Source of the DNA: Microbacterium sp. LWO14-1.2
Lineage (GTDB): Bacteria > Actinomycetota > Actinomycetes > Actinomycetales > Microbacteriaceae
NCBI RefSeq assembly: GCF_038397715.1
Contig: NZ_CP151633.1
Location: 434,001-498,000 of the forward strand
Reading direction: 5' to 3'
Length of the DNA: 64,000 nucleotides
The number at the start of each line of letters is the position of its first letter. The first letter of the stretch is position 1. Positions 30,749 through 39,412 of the stretch are shown here, piece by piece. Under the pieces are notes generated by a model. It saw nothing but the letters and a program-made list of their open reading frames with translations, did not search any database and was not told the DNA's origin. The position numbers and the translations under genes are program-made.

Positions 30749-32794
30749 ATGAAGACACGGTTTCTCGCGCTGGCTGCCGCCGCACTGACGGCGGCCATCG
30801 TGAGCCTGTCCGCTCCGATCGCCTCCGCCACCGAGCCCGTGACCCTCGACTCCGGTTTCGTCACCGATCAGGCCGGCGTGCTGAGCGCGAGCGACGAGCA
30901 GGCGATCGAGGATCGCCTCGAGCAGCTCAGCGAGGCCTCATCGGTCGAGCTCTTCGTCGTGTTCGTCGACGACTTCACCGCTCCGTCCGACAGCGTCCGG
31001 TGGGCCGACACGGTGGCGGACGCCAACGGGCTCGGGTCAGATCAGTACCTGCTCGCGGTGGCCGTCGAGGGCCGGAACTACTACATCTCCGCCGCTTCCG
31101 ACGGCCCGCTGAGCGGAGGGAAGCTCGACGGCATCGAAGACAAGATCCTCCCGCAGATGCGGGATGAGGACTGGAGCGGCGCCATCATGACCGCCGCCGA
31201 CGAGATCCAGGGCGACGGCGGCGCCGGGGCACTGCGCGCGACCCTCATCGTCGTGGGAATCGTCGTGCTCGCGCTCCTCGTCTGGCTCGTCATCGCCCTC
31301 GTGCGGCGAGCACGACGCAACGCGGCGATCCGTGCCCGAGGCGCGATGCCCGAGAAGCCCGATCCCGCCGATCCCTTCTCCACCCTCACCGACGAGCAGG
31401 TGCAGACGCAGGCCGGCGCCGCACTCGTGCAGGCCGACGACGCGATCACCTCCAGTCGCGAGGAGCTCGGCTTCGCCGTGGCGCAGTTCGGCGAGGCCGC
31501 GACCGCCGAGTTCAGCGGAGCCGTCGAGACGGCCAAGGCGAAGATGTCGGAGGCGTTCGATCTCAAGCAGAAGCTCGACGACGAGATCGAGGACACCGTC
31601 TACGACCGTCGCGCCTGGCACATCCGCATCATCCAGCTCTGCGACGAGATCGACGACGTGCTCGATGACAACACCGAGGCGTTCGATGCGCTCCGAGAAC
31701 TGGAGCAGAACGCGCCGCAGGAGCTCGAGCGCGTGCGTGGCGAGCGGGCGGCCCTCGACCCGGTCCTGGCGGGCGCGGAGGCCGCACTGGCGGGCCTCGC
31801 CGCGACCTACGACCAGCAGGCGCTCGGCACCGTGATCGACAACCCCGCGCAGGCGGCCGAACGGGCAGCCCTTGCCGACCGCTCGATCGCCGCGGCCGCG
31901 CAGGCGATCACCGACGGCCGCACCGGAGAGGCGGCGTTCGCGATCCGCACCGCCGAGCAGTCGGTCGCGCAGGCCGCGCAGCTCGTCAAGGCCATCACCG
32001 ACCTCGGCGCCGACCTCGGACGCATCGAGTCGCAGGCGCAGGCCCTGATGGCCGAACTGCAGGCCGACATCGCCGCCGCCCAGCAGCTGCCCGACTCCAC
32101 CGGGACGATCGCGGGCATCGCCGCCGCGACGGCTCAGCAGCTGCAGCAGGCGCAGGCCGGCAGCACCGGCGCCGGGCGCAACCCGCAGCGGATGCTCGAC
32201 GCGCTCACCGCGGCCAATTCGCAGATCGACGCCGCCATCGCGCAGGGCACGCAGGCCGTGGAGCGCGCCAGACGCGTGCAGCAGATGATGGAGCAGACCC
32301 TGGCGCAGGCCGAGTCCGAGATCCGCGCCGCGCGCGAGTACATCGAGACGCGCCGAGGCACGGTGGGGTCGACCGCACGAACCCGACTCTCGCAGGCCGA
32401 GTCGACGCTCACCCAGGCGCTGAACCTCCGCCCGTCGAATCCCGAGGCCGCGCTCACCGAGGCGGGTCGCGCTCTCGACCTCGCGCGCCAGGCGACGGCA
32501 TCCGCTCAGGCGGACGTCGCCGCGATGAACCCCTCCCGCTATGAGAACGACGGCTGGGGCGGTGGCGGCGTCTTCGGCGGGGGCGGCGGCAGCAGAGGCG
32601 GCGGATCCGGCCTCGGCGGCGACATCCTCGGCGGCATCATCGGCGGGCTGCTCTCCGGAGGCGGCGGCGGAGGCGGCTCCTCACGCCGCAGCAGCTGGCG
32701 TTCCAGCGGCAGCGGCGGGTTCCGCAGCTCCGGCTTCGGGGGCGGCGGGCGGTCAAGTGGCCGCAGCGGCCGTTCGGGAGGTCGACGCTTCTGA
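30749..32794 (+). CDS. Exported TPM-domain membrane protein with coiled coil and Gly/Ser tail
   Basis: A 681-residue envelope protein. A signal peptide (cut after IASATE region, ~residue 27) precedes a TPM domain (~30-150, FVTDQAGVLS and the acidic EDKILPQM end), then a transmembrane helix (~160-185) and an arginine-rich stop. The cytoplasmic part is a ~350-residue alanine/glutamine-rich coiled coil, ending in a flexible tail of Gly/Ser/Arg. TPM domains occur in YgcG-like proteins and photosystem repair phosphatases. It lies directly ahead of pspA, so a membrane-stress role is likely. Confidence 0.85.
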   Translation: MKTRFLALAAAALTAAIVSLSAPIASATEPVTLDSGFVTDQAGVLSASDEQAIEDRLEQLSEASSVELFVVFVDDFTAPSDSVRWADTVADANGLGSDQYLLAVAVEGRNYYISAASDGPLSGGKLDGIEDKILPQMRDEDWSGAIMTAADEIQGDGGAGALRATLIVVGIVVLALLVWLVIALVRRARRNAAIRARGAMPEKPDPADPFSTLTDEQVQTQAGAALVQADDAITSSREELGFAVAQFGEAATAEFSGAVETAKAKMSEAFDLKQKLDDEIEDTVYDRRAWHIRIIQLCDEIDDVLDDNTEAFDALRELEQNAPQELERVRGERAALDPVLAGAEAALAGLAATYDQQALGTVIDNPAQAAERAALADRSIAAAAQAITDGRTGEAAFAIRTAEQSVAQAAQLVKAITDLGADLGRIESQAQALMAELQADIAAAQQLPDSTGTIAGIAAATAQQLQQAQAGSTGAGRNPQRMLDALTAANSQIDAAIAQGTQAVERARRVQQMMEQTLAQAESEIRAAREYIETRRGTVGSTARTRLSQAESTLTQALNLRPSNPEAALTEAGRALDLARQATASAQADVAAMNPSRYENDGWGGGGVFGGGGGSRGGGSGLGGDILGGIIGGLLSGGGGGGGSSRRSSWRSSGSGGFRSSGFGGGGRSSGRSGRSGGRRF

Positions 32795-32849
32795 ACCGCA
32801 TACCCCCTGACACCCAGACCTCGACTACGACCCTCTGAAAGGAACACGC

Positions 32850-33596
32850 ATGACCAAGCAGTCCATCTTCGGACGTATCTCGACCCTCGTCCGGGCGAAC
32901 ATCAATTCGCTCCTCGACTCCGCCGAGGACCCGCAGAAGATGATCGACCAGCTCGTCCGCGACTACACCAACAGCATCGCGGACGCGGAGTCGGCCATCG
33001 CCGAGACCATCGGCAACCTCCGCCTCCTCGAGCGCGACCACGAGGAAGACGTCCAGGCGGCCACCGAGTGGGGCAACAAGGCTCTCGCCGCCAGCCGCAA
33101 GGCCGACGAGATGCGCTCGAACGGCAACGCGGCCGACGCCGACAAGTTCGACAGCCTCGCGAAGATCGCGCTGCAGCGTCAGATCAGCGCGGAGCGCGAG
33201 GCGACCGGTGCCGAGCCGCAGATCGCCGCGCAGACCGAGATCGTCGACAAGCTCAAGTCCGGCCTCAACGGCATGAAGGAGAAGCTCGTCGACCTGAAGA
33301 ACAAGCGCAGCGAGCTCCTCGCCCGCGCCAAGGTCGCCGAGGCGCAGACCAAGGTGCAGGATGCGGTGTCGTCGATCAACGTCCTCGACCCGACCAGCGA
33401 ACTGGGCCGCTTCGAAGACAAGGTGCGCCGCCAGGAGGCACTCGCGCAGGGCAAGGCCGAGCTCGCCGCGTCGAGCCTCGACGCCCAGTTCGAGAGCCTC
33501 GAAGACCTCGGCGAGCTCACCGAGGTCGAGGCTCGGCTCGCCGAGCTGAAGGCCGGCGGCTCGACCGCGTCGCGCCAGGCCATCGAAGGCTCCTGA
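32850..33596 (+). CDS. pspA: PspA/IM30-family membrane-stress protein
   Basis: A 248-residue, almost fully helical coiled-coil protein of the ESCRT-III-related PspA/Vipp1 family. It opens MTKQSIFGRISTLVRANINSLL with an amphipathic helix and shows the DPQKMIDQLVRDY motif. It is expected to coat and stabilise damaged inner membrane. It sits 55 bases after the TPM gene with an AAAGGAA site and is closed off by a strong terminator. No PspF/PspB/PspC homologue is adjacent. Confidence 0.92.
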   Translation: MTKQSIFGRISTLVRANINSLLDSAEDPQKMIDQLVRDYTNSIADAESAIAETIGNLRLLERDHEEDVQAATEWGNKALAASRKADEMRSNGNAADADKFDSLAKIALQRQISAEREATGAEPQIAAQTEIVDKLKSGLNGMKEKLVDLKNKRSELLARAKVAEAQTKVQDAVSSINVLDPTSELGRFEDKVRRQEALAQGKAELAASSLDAQFESLEDLGELTEVEARLAELKAGGSTASRQAIEGS

Positions 33597-33604
33597 TACA
33601 CCCC

Positions 33605-33640
33605 GCTGATGCCCCGGACGACCTCGTCCGGGGCATCAGC
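33605..33640 (+). terminator. Terminator of the TPM-pspA operon
   Basis: Perfect 17-bp arms (33605-33621 and 33624-33640) with a 2-base loop, just after the pspA stop. Confidence 0.85.
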
Positions 33641-33659
33641 ACTTCCCCGGGAGGGAGAC

Positions 33660-34463
33660 ATGGTGCGTTTCCTCGTCGTGCCGCAGTGGCAGGGTTCACC
33701 GGCGGCTCGTGCGATGCTGCTCGTGGACGGCGCGTCCGCGATCGCGGGCGATCTGCCGCGCGCCGCGACGACCGTGCTCGACGTGCCGGTCGAGGCCGGC
33801 GAATCGCTCGGCACCGGGGTCCGACGGCTCAGCGCGCTGCGCCGCACGCGTGAGCTGGTCGCCGAGAGCATGACCGCCGACACGGTCGTGATCGGCGGCG
33901 ACTGCAGCGTCACGGTGGCCGCCCTCGACGCGCTGCCCGGCGGGACCGACGACATCGCCGTCGTGTGGTGCGATGCGCACGGCGACCTGCACTCGCCCGA
34001 GTCCTCCCCGTCCGGGGCGTTCTCGGGGATGGCGCTCCGCGCCGTCCTCGGCGAGGGCGAGACGCAGCTCGCGCTCTCCCCCGGCATCCCGCGCGACCGG
34101 GTCGTCGCGGTCGGGATGCGCACCCTCGACGACGAGGAGGTTCCCGTGCTCGACGGTCTCCGCCGCCTCTCCGTGACCGACCTCGATCGACCGGACGCTC
34201 TCGCGGAGGCCGTGGCTGCGACCGGCGCGACGCGCGTCTGGGTGCACATCGACGTCGACGTGCTCGACCCCTCGGAGATGACCGGAGTGTCCGACGCTGC
34301 GCCGTTCGGTGTCACGCCGGCCGCGTTGAGCGCATCGATCCGCGCGCTGCGCGAGCGCGTCCCCCTGGCGGGCGCCACGATCGCGGGCTTCGCACCGCGC
34401 TCCCCTGCCGACGCCGTCGACGACCTCGGCGCCCTGCTGCGTCTCGTCGGAGCGATCGCATGA
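33660..34463 (+). CDS. Arginase-fold (ureohydrolase) family protein
   Basis: A 267-residue protein with the arginase/agmatinase/formiminoglutamase fold. Metal motifs are mostly present: WCDAHGDLHSP and HIDVDVLDP. The first motif, GGDHS in active enzymes, reads GGDCS, so one manganese-ligand histidine is replaced by Cys. Activity may be altered or use a single metal. ATG 33660 follows GGGAGGG. It overlaps the next gene by ATGA, indicating coupling. The substrate is unknown. Confidence 0.8.
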   Translation: MVRFLVVPQWQGSPAARAMLLVDGASAIAGDLPRAATTVLDVPVEAGESLGTGVRRLSALRRTRELVAESMTADTVVIGGDCSVTVAALDALPGGTDDIAVVWCDAHGDLHSPESSPSGAFSGMALRAVLGEGETQLALSPGIPRDRVVAVGMRTLDDEEVPVLDGLRRLSVTDLDRPDALAEAVAATGATRVWVHIDVDVLDPSEMTGVSDAAPFGVTPAALSASIRALRERVPLAGATIAGFAPRSPADAVDDLGALLRLVGAIA

Positions 34464-34897
34464 CCGCCGACTGGCGGCCCGTCGCTGAGCGGGCGCTGGA
34501 GCGCGGTCGACGCCTCGACCGACGCATCCCCTCGTTCCTGCTGCGCTCTCCGATCAGCCGACTCGGCTACTGGTGGGGTACCGGCGTCGGGTGGGTCTGG
34601 GGGTCGCTGTGGAGCACGGGACCGGTCGAGCGCCGTGCCGGCCTCTGGGTGTTCCGCGGGATGCCCCGGTGGACGTACAACCGCGGCGGCGTGTGCGTGG
34701 GCGGGTGCTTCCTCACCGGCGACGCGCGACCGAGCGAGGCGATGCTGCGGCACGAGGCCGTGCACAAGGCGCAGTGGCTCCGCTACGGATTCCTCATGCC
34801 GGTGCTGTACCTGTTCGCGGGCCGCGATCCGCTGCGCAATCGTTTCGAGATCGAGGCCGGCCTCGAGGACGGGAACTACGTCCGTCGGACGCGCTGA
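34460..34897 (+). CDS. Small HExxH-motif protein of unknown function
   Basis: A 145-residue protein starting in an ATGA overlap with the arginase-like gene. It carries HEAVH at 98-102 followed by NRFEIEAGLE, with Glu130/Glu132 as possible third zinc ligand; this is the spacing and sequence style of minimal gluzincin metallopeptidases such as DUF4157. Upstream is an aromatic stretch (YWWGTGVGWVWGSLW) that could associate with membrane. It is sometimes labelled Fe-S oxidoreductase in related genomes, without motif support here. The function is unproven. Confidence 0.65.
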   Translation: MTADWRPVAERALERGRRLDRRIPSFLLRSPISRLGYWWGTGVGWVWGSLWSTGPVERRAGLWVFRGMPRWTYNRGGVCVGGCFLTGDARPSEAMLRHEAVHKAQWLRYGFLMPVLYLFAGRDPLRNRFEIEAGLEDGNYVRRTR

Positions 34898-34985
34898 CTC
34901 GCAGCCGCGCACACGAGGACACACGCGGTCAGCTCACCGAAGCCGGCGACCTCGAATCAGCGACCGCTTCGCCCCTCGGAGAAGA

Positions 34986-35456
34986 TCAGTGGTCGGAGGG
35001 CAGCAGGCCGAAGCGCTCGGGCGCGTGGATGCGGTGCGCGTCGACGTCGAGCGCTCCCGTGAGGTGCTCGACGATGTCGGCGGTGCCGAGGTAGCCGCCC
35101 AGGAGCGTGATGTGCGTCTCGTCCTCGTCATCGCACAGCATCTCGTCGGCCCAGGCGCAGGTCGCGCGCGTGAGGGCCTGCCCCGGTGCGCAGGAGCGAC
35201 CGGTGCCGGGAGCGCCCGAGCGGCGGTCGCGAGCGAGCCAGGTGACGGTCATACGCCCGGGGGCGTCGATCACCCCGATGTCCGATGCCTGGGCGACCTC
35301 GATGAAGATGCGGCCGGAGGCGCACAGCGGCAGAGTCGCGAGGAAGGCCTCCAGCTCGGCGAGGGAGTTCTCGTCGGCGGTCACGAGGTGGTGCGCGCGA
35401 CGGCGAGCGGCGCGGCGTTCGGCGCGCGAGCTGCGGGTGTCGAGGGAAGCACTCAT
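34986..35456 (-). CDS. Stand-alone SIP domain (siderophore-interacting) protein
   Basis: A 156-residue protein matching only the C-terminal, NADPH-binding-side domain of siderophore-interacting ferric reductases: HHLVTADENSLAELEAFLATLP, FIEVAQ, and a final HITLLGGYLGTADIVEHL. The FAD-binding half is missing, so it cannot act as a reductase alone and may partner another flavoprotein. An iron box (35480-35498) lies just upstream, so repression by DtxR/IdeR under iron sufficiency is expected. ATG 35456 gives a start after the arginine-rich N-terminus. Confidence 0.8.
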   Translation of the reverse strand: MSASLDTRSSRAERRAARRRAHHLVTADENSLAELEAFLATLPLCASGRIFIEVAQASDIGVIDAPGRMTVTWLARDRRSGAPGTGRSCAPGQALTRATCAWADEMLCDDEDETHITLLGGYLGTADIVEHLTGALDVDAHRIHAPERFGLLPSDH

Positions 35457-35479
35457 GATGCTTCGATCGTACACCAAGT

Positions 35480-35498
35480 GAAGGCTTGCCTAACCTTC
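35480..35498. promoter_or_regulatory. DtxR/IdeR-type iron box
   Basis: A 19-bp near-palindrome with outer arms GAAGG and CCTTC, matching the corynebacterial TTAGGTTAGSCTAACCTAA consensus at 13 of 19 positions on the minus strand. It is centred about 33 bases before the SIP-gene start, next to a TACGAT -10, and overlaps the stop of the phosphatase gene. Confidence 0.7.
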
Positions 35499-36212
35499 TT
35501 GGCCGACCGCTTCGACGAGAGTCGATCGAAGGGCCGCGAGCTCGGCATCCGTCATCCCGTTCGCCCGGAGGTAGCCGGCCGCCGACCCCCAGCGCTCGTC
35601 GACCACCGCGAGCAGGGTGCGCATGACCTCGGCGGGCGACTGGGTGGCGAGGGCGACAGCGTGCACGGCCTCCGGGTGCTGGCTGCGCAGGTAGGCGGCG
35701 ATGCGCCGGGACCGCTCGGCTGGCAGCTGCGATTCGGTCAGAGCGTAGTCGTCGATCACCGCATCCCGGTCTGCACCGACGGCGGAGAGCGCCAGAGCGA
35801 CCGTGACTCCCGTGCGGTCCTTGCCGACCGTGCAGTGCACGAGCGTCGGCTCCCCCTCCGCGATGACGCGGATGGCGGCGACCAGGCGATCACCGCTCTC
35901 CTCGAGCAGGTGCAGGTACAGGTCGTCGAGGCTCGTGTCGCTCTCGAAGAACGACCGCACCGAGCCGAGGAACAGGGGCAGATGCGTCGTCTCCGGCCCT
36001 TCAATCTCGCTGGGCTCGGCAGCGACCTCCTCCCCGTCGCGGAGATCGACGATGCGGTTGACACGGTGCCGCAAAGCGTCGGCGCCGGAGGTCGTGGCAC
36101 CGGACAGCTGACCGGATCGCAACAGGATGCCGGAGCGGATGCGTCCGCCCTCGGCCGGCATTCCTCCGACGTCGCGGACGTTGGTGACGCCGTCGATGTC
36201 GAGGATCGTCAT
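35490..36212 (-). CDS. Tyrosine-specific protein phosphatase (PtpB/LipA-like)
   Basis: A 240-residue phosphatase of the DUF/PtpB-like tyrosine phosphatase class. The P-loop HCTVGKDRTG gives catalytic Cys127 and Arg133, and the N-terminus NVRDVGGMPAEGGRIRSGILLRSG is the family's conserved start. It may act on phosphotyrosine, phosphoserine or phosphoinositides. It overlaps the upstream AhpD-like gene by ATGA, so both are translated together. Confidence 0.88.
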   Translation of the reverse strand: MTILDIDGVTNVRDVGGMPAEGGRIRSGILLRSGQLSGATTSGADALRHRVNRIVDLRDGEEVAAEPSEIEGPETTHLPLFLGSVRSFFESDTSLDDLYLHLLEESGDRLVAAIRVIAEGEPTLVHCTVGKDRTGVTVALALSAVGADRDAVIDDYALTESQLPAERSRRIAAYLRSQHPEAVHAVALATQSPAEVMRTLLAVVDERWGSAAGYLRANGMTDAELAALRSTLVEAVGQEG

Positions 36213-36685
36213 GCCTGTGCCTGGGGCGTGCGTGGCGGCACCGGGTAGCGGCCCGCGATCACGACCCTGTTGAAGGCGTTGATCGAGATGCACGCCCAGC
36301 TGAGGGCCGCGTACTCCTTCTCGGTGAAGATCGCGCCGACACGGTTGTAGACGTCGTCGGAGATGCCGTCCTCGGAGATGAAGGTGAACGCCTCTGCGAG
36401 CTCCAGCGCCGCCTGCTCCCGCTCGGTGAAGACGTCGCTCTCGCGCCAGGTCGCGATCTGCATCATGGTGTCGGTGTCGATGCCGGCCGCCGTGGCGCGG
36501 TCGACGTGCACGCGCGTGCAGTACGCGCAGCCGTTGAGCTGCGAGCAGTGGATCATGACGATCTCCTTGAGGCGGTCGTCGATCCCGTTCGCCGCGCAGA
36601 TCTGACCCACGGTCTTCGAGAAGGCGTCCAGAGCCTGGTAGGCCGTCGGCTCGGTCTTGGAGAGGTGCACCCGCGTCTCGGTCAT
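36209..36685 (-). CDS. Carboxymuconolactone decarboxylase/AhpD-like protein
   Basis: A 158-residue all-helical protein with the redox motif CAYCTRVHVD (Cys53, Cys56, His60), the AhpD-type alkylhydroperoxidase core. Members reduce peroxides or catalyse decarboxylation. A TATCAT hexamer exactly 6 bases before ATG 36685 suggests a leaderless transcript. It is first gene of a two-gene unit with the phosphatase. Confidence 0.88.
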   Translation of the reverse strand: MTETRVHLSKTEPTAYQALDAFSKTVGQICAANGIDDRLKEIVMIHCSQLNGCAYCTRVHVDRATAAGIDTDTMMQIATWRESDVFTEREQAALELAEAFTFISEDGISDDVYNRVGAIFTEKEYAALSWACISINAFNRVVIAGRYPVPPRTPQAQA

Positions 36686-36691
36686 GCATCC

Positions 36692-36697
36692 ATGATA
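36692..36697 (-). promoter_or_regulatory. Putative -10 of leaderless AhpD-like transcript
   Basis: TATCAT on the minus strand, 6 bases before ATG 36685. Confidence 0.5.
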
Positions 36698-36814
36698 TTC
36701 CGCGGCGGTGTGGGGACGACGGGAGACCAGCGGGCCGTGAAAATGCAAAGACACCACAGAAAGCCACAAGTTCTCAGCAATGCGCCAAGACTATACCGAA
36801 AAGGAGTGTGCAGA

Positions 36815-37780
36815 ATGATCTCGCATTTCCGCCGCGCGCGTCCGACGGAGCAGAATGAACACGTGGCGACCGACATCAGCGAGTTCAGCTATCTTCCCGC
36901 GCAGGCCGAGTCCCTGGGCGTTCCCGTCCCCGGCGTCGAGCGTCTCGTCCTCCCTCTCCCCGACGGACGTCAGGTGAGCGGGCTCCGGTACGGCACAGAG
37001 CCGCCGCGCGTCACCTTCCTGCACGGCGCCGGACTCAACGCCCACACGTGGGACACCACGGTTCTCGCCCTCGGACAGCCCGCGCTCGTGATCGACCTCG
37101 CCGGCCACGGCGACTCCGCCTGGCGGGACGACCTCGACTACACGCCGCGCACTCTCGCCATCGACGTCGCAGCCGCTCTCGACGCCTGGGCCGACCGGCC
37201 GCAGCTCGTCGTCGGGCAGTCGCTCGGCGGGCTCACCGGAGCCGCACTCGCTGCCGCACGCCCCGACCTCGTCGCCGCCCTGGTGGTCGTCGACATCACC
37301 CCGGGCATCGACACCTCGGCCGGCCCTGCGGCTCTGCGGGAGTTCTACGCCGGCCCCACGGACTTCGCGACCCGCGACGAACTCGTCGACAGGGCCATCG
37401 CCTTCGGCTTCGGCGGCACCCGTCCCGACACCGAGCGCGGCGTGTTCCTCAACACGCGCATGCGAGACGACGGCCGCATCGAGTGGAAGCACCACTTCGC
37501 CCACCTCGCCGCTCAGGCCCTCGCCGCCCACGACCCCGGCGAGGCGTCGGCGCCGTCCGTGCTCAGCGCCGCTGGATGGGACGACCTCGCGCGCACCGAC
37601 GGCGCCGTCACCCTCGTGCGGGCGGAGCGCGGGTTCGTCACCGCGGAGGATGCGGATGACTTCGCCCGCCGCCTCCCCCACGCGACCGTGATCGCGCTCG
37701 ACGCCACGCACAACGTCCAGGAGACCGCGCCCCGCGAGCTCGCAGCGCTGATCGCCGAGCGTCTCCCGCACGAATTGTGA
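36815..37780 (+). CDS. Alpha/beta hydrolase
   Basis: A 321-residue soluble hydrolase. The oxyanion-side motif FLHGAGLNAHTWD, nucleophile elbow VGQSLGG and a final histidine in ALDATHNVQETAP complete the usual triad. No substrate can be named. ATG 36815 has AAGGAG 8 bases upstream. The 130-base upstream gap is clearly AT-richer than its surroundings and contains TATACC (36792-36797), a possible -10. Translation from the GTG at codon 17 or so is also possible. Confidence 0.8.
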   Translation: MISHFRRARPTEQNEHVATDISEFSYLPAQAESLGVPVPGVERLVLPLPDGRQVSGLRYGTEPPRVTFLHGAGLNAHTWDTTVLALGQPALVIDLAGHGDSAWRDDLDYTPRTLAIDVAAALDAWADRPQLVVGQSLGGLTGAALAAARPDLVAALVVVDITPGIDTSAGPAALREFYAGPTDFATRDELVDRAIAFGFGGTRPDTERGVFLNTRMRDDGRIEWKHHFAHLAAQALAAHDPGEASAPSVLSAAGWDDLARTDGAVTLVRAERGFVTAEDADDFARRLPHATVIALDATHNVQETAPRELAALIAERLPHEL

Positions 37781-37822
37781 CGTTCCGTTCCCGAACCGAC
37801 CCCCACCCCTCCGACTCGTCCC

Positions 37823-37828
37823 TAGGCT
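37823..37828 (+). promoter_or_regulatory. Putative -10 of the dipeptide-type ABC operon
   Basis: TAGGCT, 47 bases before ATG 37876; the gap contains the GAGAGGAA ribosome-binding site. Confidence 0.4.
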
Positions 37829-37875
37829 CGATCCATCGGCACACAGCAACTGCCGCACCGAGAGGAATCCCACCC

Positions 37876-39396
37876 ATGTTCCGACGTACCAGGCGACTCG
37901 CGCTGATCTCCGCGATCGCGGCGAGCGCCGTCATCCTGAGCGCCTGCACCGGCACCGCCGAGCCCGAGAGCACCGCTCCGGTCGGCGACCCCGATCCCGA
38001 CGCGACGCTGCAGGTCGGCCTCGTCCTCGAGCCGACCAACCTCGACATCCGCCACACCAGCGGAGCAGCGATCGAGCAGATCCTCATCGACAACATCTAC
38101 GAGGGTCTGGTGAGCCGCGACGAGGAGAACCAGATCGTCCCTCGCCTCGCCTCCGACTACGAGGTGTCGGACGACGGCCTGACCTACACGTTCACGCTGA
38201 ACGAGGGCATCACCTTCCACAACGGCACGGCTCTCACGTCGGCCGACGTCGTCTCCTCGTACGAGGCCGTGCGCACCGACGCGACGCTGCAGGGCAACGC
38301 CGAGTTCGCCTCCGTCGCGTCGATCACGGCCCCCGATCCGACGACCGTGCAGATCGTCCTCGCCGAGCCCAACCAGAACTTCCTGTTCTCGCTGACCGGT
38401 CCCGCCGGTCTCGTGTTCCAGACGGGCGACGCGACGGATCTCAAGACCGCCGAGAACGGCACGGGCCCGTTCACGCTCTCGCGGTGGAACAAGGGCAGCA
38501 CGATCACGTTCGCGCGCTACGACGCGTACTGGGGCGAGCCGGCCGGCGTCGCCGAGGTCGAGTTCCAGTACATCCCGGACTTCACGGCGGGCGTGAACAC
38601 CGCGCTCGACGGCGGCGTGCAGGTCCTCACGGCCGTCGACCCGAACCTCGCTCCTCAGCTCGAGGATTCAGGTGACTTCACCCTCACCACCGGCCGCACG
38701 ACCGACAAGGCGACGCTGGCGTTCAACAACGCCAAGGCGCCGCTCGACGACGTGCGCGTGCGCGAGGCGCTCCGGTTGGCGATCGACCACGAGGGTCTCG
38801 TCGAGGCGGTCGGCGCCGGCTCCACGCTGTACGGTCCCATCCCGGAGCTCGACCCGGGCTACGAGGACCTCTCCGACGTGATCTCCTACGACCCCGAGAA
38901 GGCGAAGGAGCTGCTGAAGGAGGCCGGTCAGGAAGACCTGGAGCTGACGCTCACGATCCCCAGCTTCTACGGCACGACCGTGCCCAAGGTCCTGATCTCC
39001 GACTTCCAGAAGGTCGGCGTCACGCTGAAGGTCGACTCCGTCGAGTTCCCGACCTGGCTGGAGGACGTGTACACGAACCACGACTACGACCTCAGCTTCG
39101 TGCTGCACGTCGAGCCGCGCGACTTCGGCAACTTCGCCGACCCCGAGTACTACTTCGGCTACGACAACTCCGAGGTGCAGGGCCTGTACTCGAAGGCCCT
39201 CGCCGAGGTGGACCCCGACGAATCGTCGAAGCTGCTCGCGCAGGCGGCGCGCATCGTGTCGGAGGACCACGCGGCGGACTGGCTCTACAACGGGGCGACG
39301 ATCACCGCCGTGAGCCCGGTGGTGAAGGGCTTCCCGCAGGACTCCATCAACTCGCGCATCAACCTCGCCGGCGTCACCGTCGCCGCCGAGAAGTGA
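37876..39396 (+). CDS. Peptide/nickel-type ABC transporter substrate-binding lipoprotein
   Basis: A 506-residue binding protein of the DppA/OppA/NikA class (SBP family 5). The lipoprotein signal ends ILSACTG with Cys24. FTLNEGITFHNGTALTSADVV and the PLDDVRVREALRLAID segment are class hallmarks. It leads a complete five-gene importer operon. Ligands in this class range from peptides to opines and metal chelates, and nothing here selects one. Confidence 0.92.
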   Translation: MFRRTRRLALISAIAASAVILSACTGTAEPESTAPVGDPDPDATLQVGLVLEPTNLDIRHTSGAAIEQILIDNIYEGLVSRDEENQIVPRLASDYEVSDDGLTYTFTLNEGITFHNGTALTSADVVSSYEAVRTDATLQGNAEFASVASITAPDPTTVQIVLAEPNQNFLFSLTGPAGLVFQTGDATDLKTAENGTGPFTLSRWNKGSTITFARYDAYWGEPAGVAEVEFQYIPDFTAGVNTALDGGVQVLTAVDPNLAPQLEDSGDFTLTTGRTTDKATLAFNNAKAPLDDVRVREALRLAIDHEGLVEAVGAGSTLYGPIPELDPGYEDLSDVISYDPEKAKELLKEAGQEDLELTLTIPSFYGTTVPKVLISDFQKVGVTLKVDSVEFPTWLEDVYTNHDYDLSFVLHVEPRDFGNFADPEYYFGYDNSEVQGLYSKALAEVDPDESSKLLAQAARIVSEDHAADWLYNGATITAVSPVVKGFPQDSINSRINLAGVTVAAEK

Positions 39397-39412
39397 CGGC
39401 GACGCGCACTCC

